A stretch of 64,000 bases of DNA from the NCBI RefSeq assembly GCF_000513135.1, contig NZ_BAUV01000007.1:1-64000 (forward strand), in the 5' to 3' direction. The notes below the pieces were generated by a model. That model did no database searches, was not told the DNA's origin, and was given only the letters and a program-made list of their open reading frames with translations. The position numbers and the translations under genes were made by a program. How positions within the stretch are numbered: position 1 is the first letter of the stretch; every line of letters starts with the position of its first letter. The stretch comes from Halalkalibacter akibai JCM 9157 (GTDB lineage: Bacteria > Bacillota > Bacilli > Bacillales > Bacillaceae_D). Shown here piece by piece: positions 62,689-64,000 of this stretch.

Positions 62689-63843
62689 TTGGGCTTTTTT
62701 GATGATCACGGGCTGAGTTATAGAAAAAAGAAAGCACTTGAAAGTGACCGGGAATATGATCTTCTAGGGATGGAGCAAGCAGCAAAAGAAGCCAAAATAC
62801 CTGAAATCGAAAACAAAAAGATTTTGGAGCGTTCGGTAAAGTATGGCCTAGAAGCAGCTCCATCAATTGGAGATCGAACGATTTCAACCTTTACGCGAGA
62901 GCCACGCCCTGCCTATGCGGGTATCCCTACTTTCCTTCGAGCGCCGTTTTTAGAAGATGTCCGAAAAGTCGGAGAATACGATGTAGCTTTTATGGGGGTT
63001 CCTTTTGACATCGGAACGACTTACAGAGCAGGTGCCAGGTTTGGACCCGAGGCAATCAGAAGAATTTCTAAGCTTTATACGAGTTATAGTTATGAAAAAG
63101 GAGTAGATTTAGTCGAATCACTAAATATGTGTGATGTAGGTGACGTCTTTACAATAGCAAACATAGAAAAAAGTTTTGATCAGATATTCAAAGCTGTATC
63201 TCATGTATTTGCACAAGGAACACTTCCAGTTATGCTCGGTGGAGATCATGCAATTGGTTATCCTTGTCTAAAGGCAATTGCAGATAATGTTGATGGCAAA
63301 GTGGGAATTATTCATATGGACCGTCACTTAGATTTGCAGGAGAAAGACATGGATGAACGAATGCATACAACTCCTTGGTTTCATGCAACGAATATTCCAA
63401 ACGCACCACCCGAGAACTTAGTTCAGGTTGGTATAGGTGGCTGGCAAGTACCAAGAGAGGCTGTTCAAAATGTACGTAAATTTAACACGACAGCCATTTC
63501 CATTATGGATATTGAGAGACTAGGGATTGAAAAAGTAGCTGAGATCGCTTTAGAAAAAGCATGGAAGGGAGCAAAAGCGGTTTATTTAAGTGTAGATATT
63601 GATAGCTTTGATGCGGGATTTGTTCCGGGAACGGGTTGGCCTGAACCTGGTGGGTTTACACCTAGAGAAGGATTGAAATTCTTAGATCTTATCGCGCGAG
63701 AAGGAATTTGTGGTTTAGAGGTTGTAGAGGTTTCACCTCCTTATGATATAAGTGATAAAACCGCTTTGTTAGCGACGCGTATCATAGCAGATGTGCTTGC
63801 GTCGATGGTTGATGCTGGTAAATTAGGTAAGAAATTTTCCTGA
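62689..63843 (+). CDS. ureohydrolase family enzyme, guanidine hydrolase (GdmH)-like
   Basis: A 384-residue arginase/agmatinase-fold enzyme with an N-terminal extension of about 80 residues absent from agmatinases. Metal ligands are visible in 'LGGDHAIGYP', 'IHMDRHLDLQEKDMDERMHT' and 'SVDIDSFDAGFVPGTGWPEP'. 'MDRHLD' replaces the usual DAHxD. The long block around 'TPWFHATNIPNAPPENLVQV' and 'GIGGWQVPREAV' matches, from memory, the Ni-dependent guanidine hydrolases of cyanobacteria, often misnamed agmatinase. Expected reaction: guanidine to urea and ammonium. TTG start five bases after GAGGTGG. An ABC transporter gene follows. Confidence 0.75.
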   Translation: MGFFDDHGLSYRKKKALESDREYDLLGMEQAAKEAKIPEIENKKILERSVKYGLEAAPSIGDRTISTFTREPRPAYAGIPTFLRAPFLEDVRKVGEYDVAFMGVPFDIGTTYRAGARFGPEAIRRISKLYTSYSYEKGVDLVESLNMCDVGDVFTIANIEKSFDQIFKAVSHVFAQGTLPVMLGGDHAIGYPCLKAIADNVDGKVGIIHMDRHLDLQEKDMDERMHTTPWFHATNIPNAPPENLVQVGIGGWQVPREAVQNVRKFNTTAISIMDIERLGIEKVAEIALEKAWKGAKAVYLSVDIDSFDAGFVPGTGWPEPGGFTPREGLKFLDLIAREGICGLEVVEVSPPYDISDKTALLATRIIADVLASMVDAGKLGKKFS

Positions 63844-63854
63844 GGGATAAAATC

Positions 63855-63886
63855 AAAAGACCGGATTGAATCCCGGTCTTTTTTAA
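63855..63886 (+). terminator. intrinsic terminator after the ureohydrolase
   Basis: Stem AAAAGACCGG / CCGGTCTTTT (63855-63864 with 63873-63882), then TT. Confidence 0.85.
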
Positions 63887-63957
63887 TAGGATATTTGCAA
63901 ACAGAAAGTACTTTTTAAACATGCAGGATTAAACGTAAACAAAAGGGAGGCTAATCT

Positions 63958-64000
63958 ATGCATGCCATTGAAATTAATCAATTGAGCTTCGAATATCAAG
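63958..64000 (+). CDS. ABC transporter ATP-binding protein, N-terminal fragment
   Basis: The window ends 14 codons into a gene reading MHAIEINQLSFEYQ, the typical first strand and aromatic A-loop of an ABC ATPase. AAAGGGAGG lies eight bases before the ATG. It is downstream of the guanidine-hydrolase-like gene, beyond a terminator, and could belong to its uptake system; the fragment is too short to tell. Confidence 0.6.
   Translation, partial: MHAIEINQLSFEYQ

Noticed and set aside
1-64000. CRISPR array, prophage or insertion sequence
   Set aside because: No regularly spaced repeats, phage structural genes, integrases, transposases or terminal inverted repeats are evident.

Overview
The window is a low-GC, gene-dense chromosomal segment of an endospore-forming Firmicute of the family Bacillaceae. 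Spore genes carry the argument: two gerA-type receptor operons, two alpha/beta-type SASP genes plus an Asn-rich gamma-type-like SASP, a CsgA homologue, a YjcZ tiny membrane protein behind a sigma-K-like promoter, a GerPF-like protein and a YppG-like protein. An alkaliphilic Bacillus-group host is possible but not proven. I see no prophage, insertion sequence, CRISPR array, rRNA or tRNA. This is core and semi-core chromosome with frequent intrinsic terminators, many serving convergent genes.

Layout. 0.1-4.8 kb: a polytopic permease, a MarR/MATE drug-efflux pair and a DEAD-box helicase. 4.87-6.7 kb: a guanine-class (C74) riboswitch that appears wired as an ON switch, driving a purine-type amidohydrolase and a gamma-glutamylcyclotransferase-like protein. 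6.9-14.9 kb: two spore germinant-receptor operons, one A-B-C with a frameshifted B gene and one D-B-A-C with a small D subunit. 14.9-16.0 kb: a c-di-GMP-I riboswitch before a secreted TIM-barrel-like protein. 16.3-21.8 kb: a STAS protein, a large GAF-like/LuxR regulator, an SDR enzyme, a 28-residue membrane peptide candidate, an unknown basic protein and branched-chain aminotransferase. 21.9-26.3 kb (minus): acyltransferase, PAP2 phosphatase and an OmpR-type two-component system, with a duplicated terminator element. 26.6-34.3 kb: MFS exporter, csgA, CBS protein, YciI, DinG/XPD-type helicase, HAD phosphatase and an mhqR-mhqO-mhqD quinone-detoxification operon with a clear inverted repeat in its promoter. 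34.6-37.3 kb: cadC-cadA with operator and promoter. 37.7-48 kb: secreted M14 carboxypeptidase, HelD, a CAP/LysM protein, MgtC, small spore-type proteins, a methyltransferase and an LVIVD-repeat protein. 48.5-58.3 kb: zwf, a 5'-3' exonuclease, the SASP cluster, an Fsr-type exporter, AlaX, pssA and a frameshifted paralogue of the first permease. 58.4-64 kb: a MATE-like protein with no canonical start, DUF3900, GerPF-like, YppG-like and Hsp20 proteins, then a ureohydrolase resembling guanidine hydrolase (GdmH) followed by the start of an ABC transporter gene.

How the genes work together. Spore germination and spore protection dominate. A second theme is detoxification and efflux (MATE, MFS, Fsr, Mhq, Cad). 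The most interesting regulatory DNA is the ON-type guanine riboswitch, the c-di-GMP riboswitch with a long-range complement to the Shine-Dalgarno, the hairpin that buries the csgA ribosome-binding site in read-through transcripts, and the cad and mhq operators. Two genes, a germinant-receptor permease and the second large permease, are each broken by one apparent base deletion; real decay cannot be told from sequencing error here.
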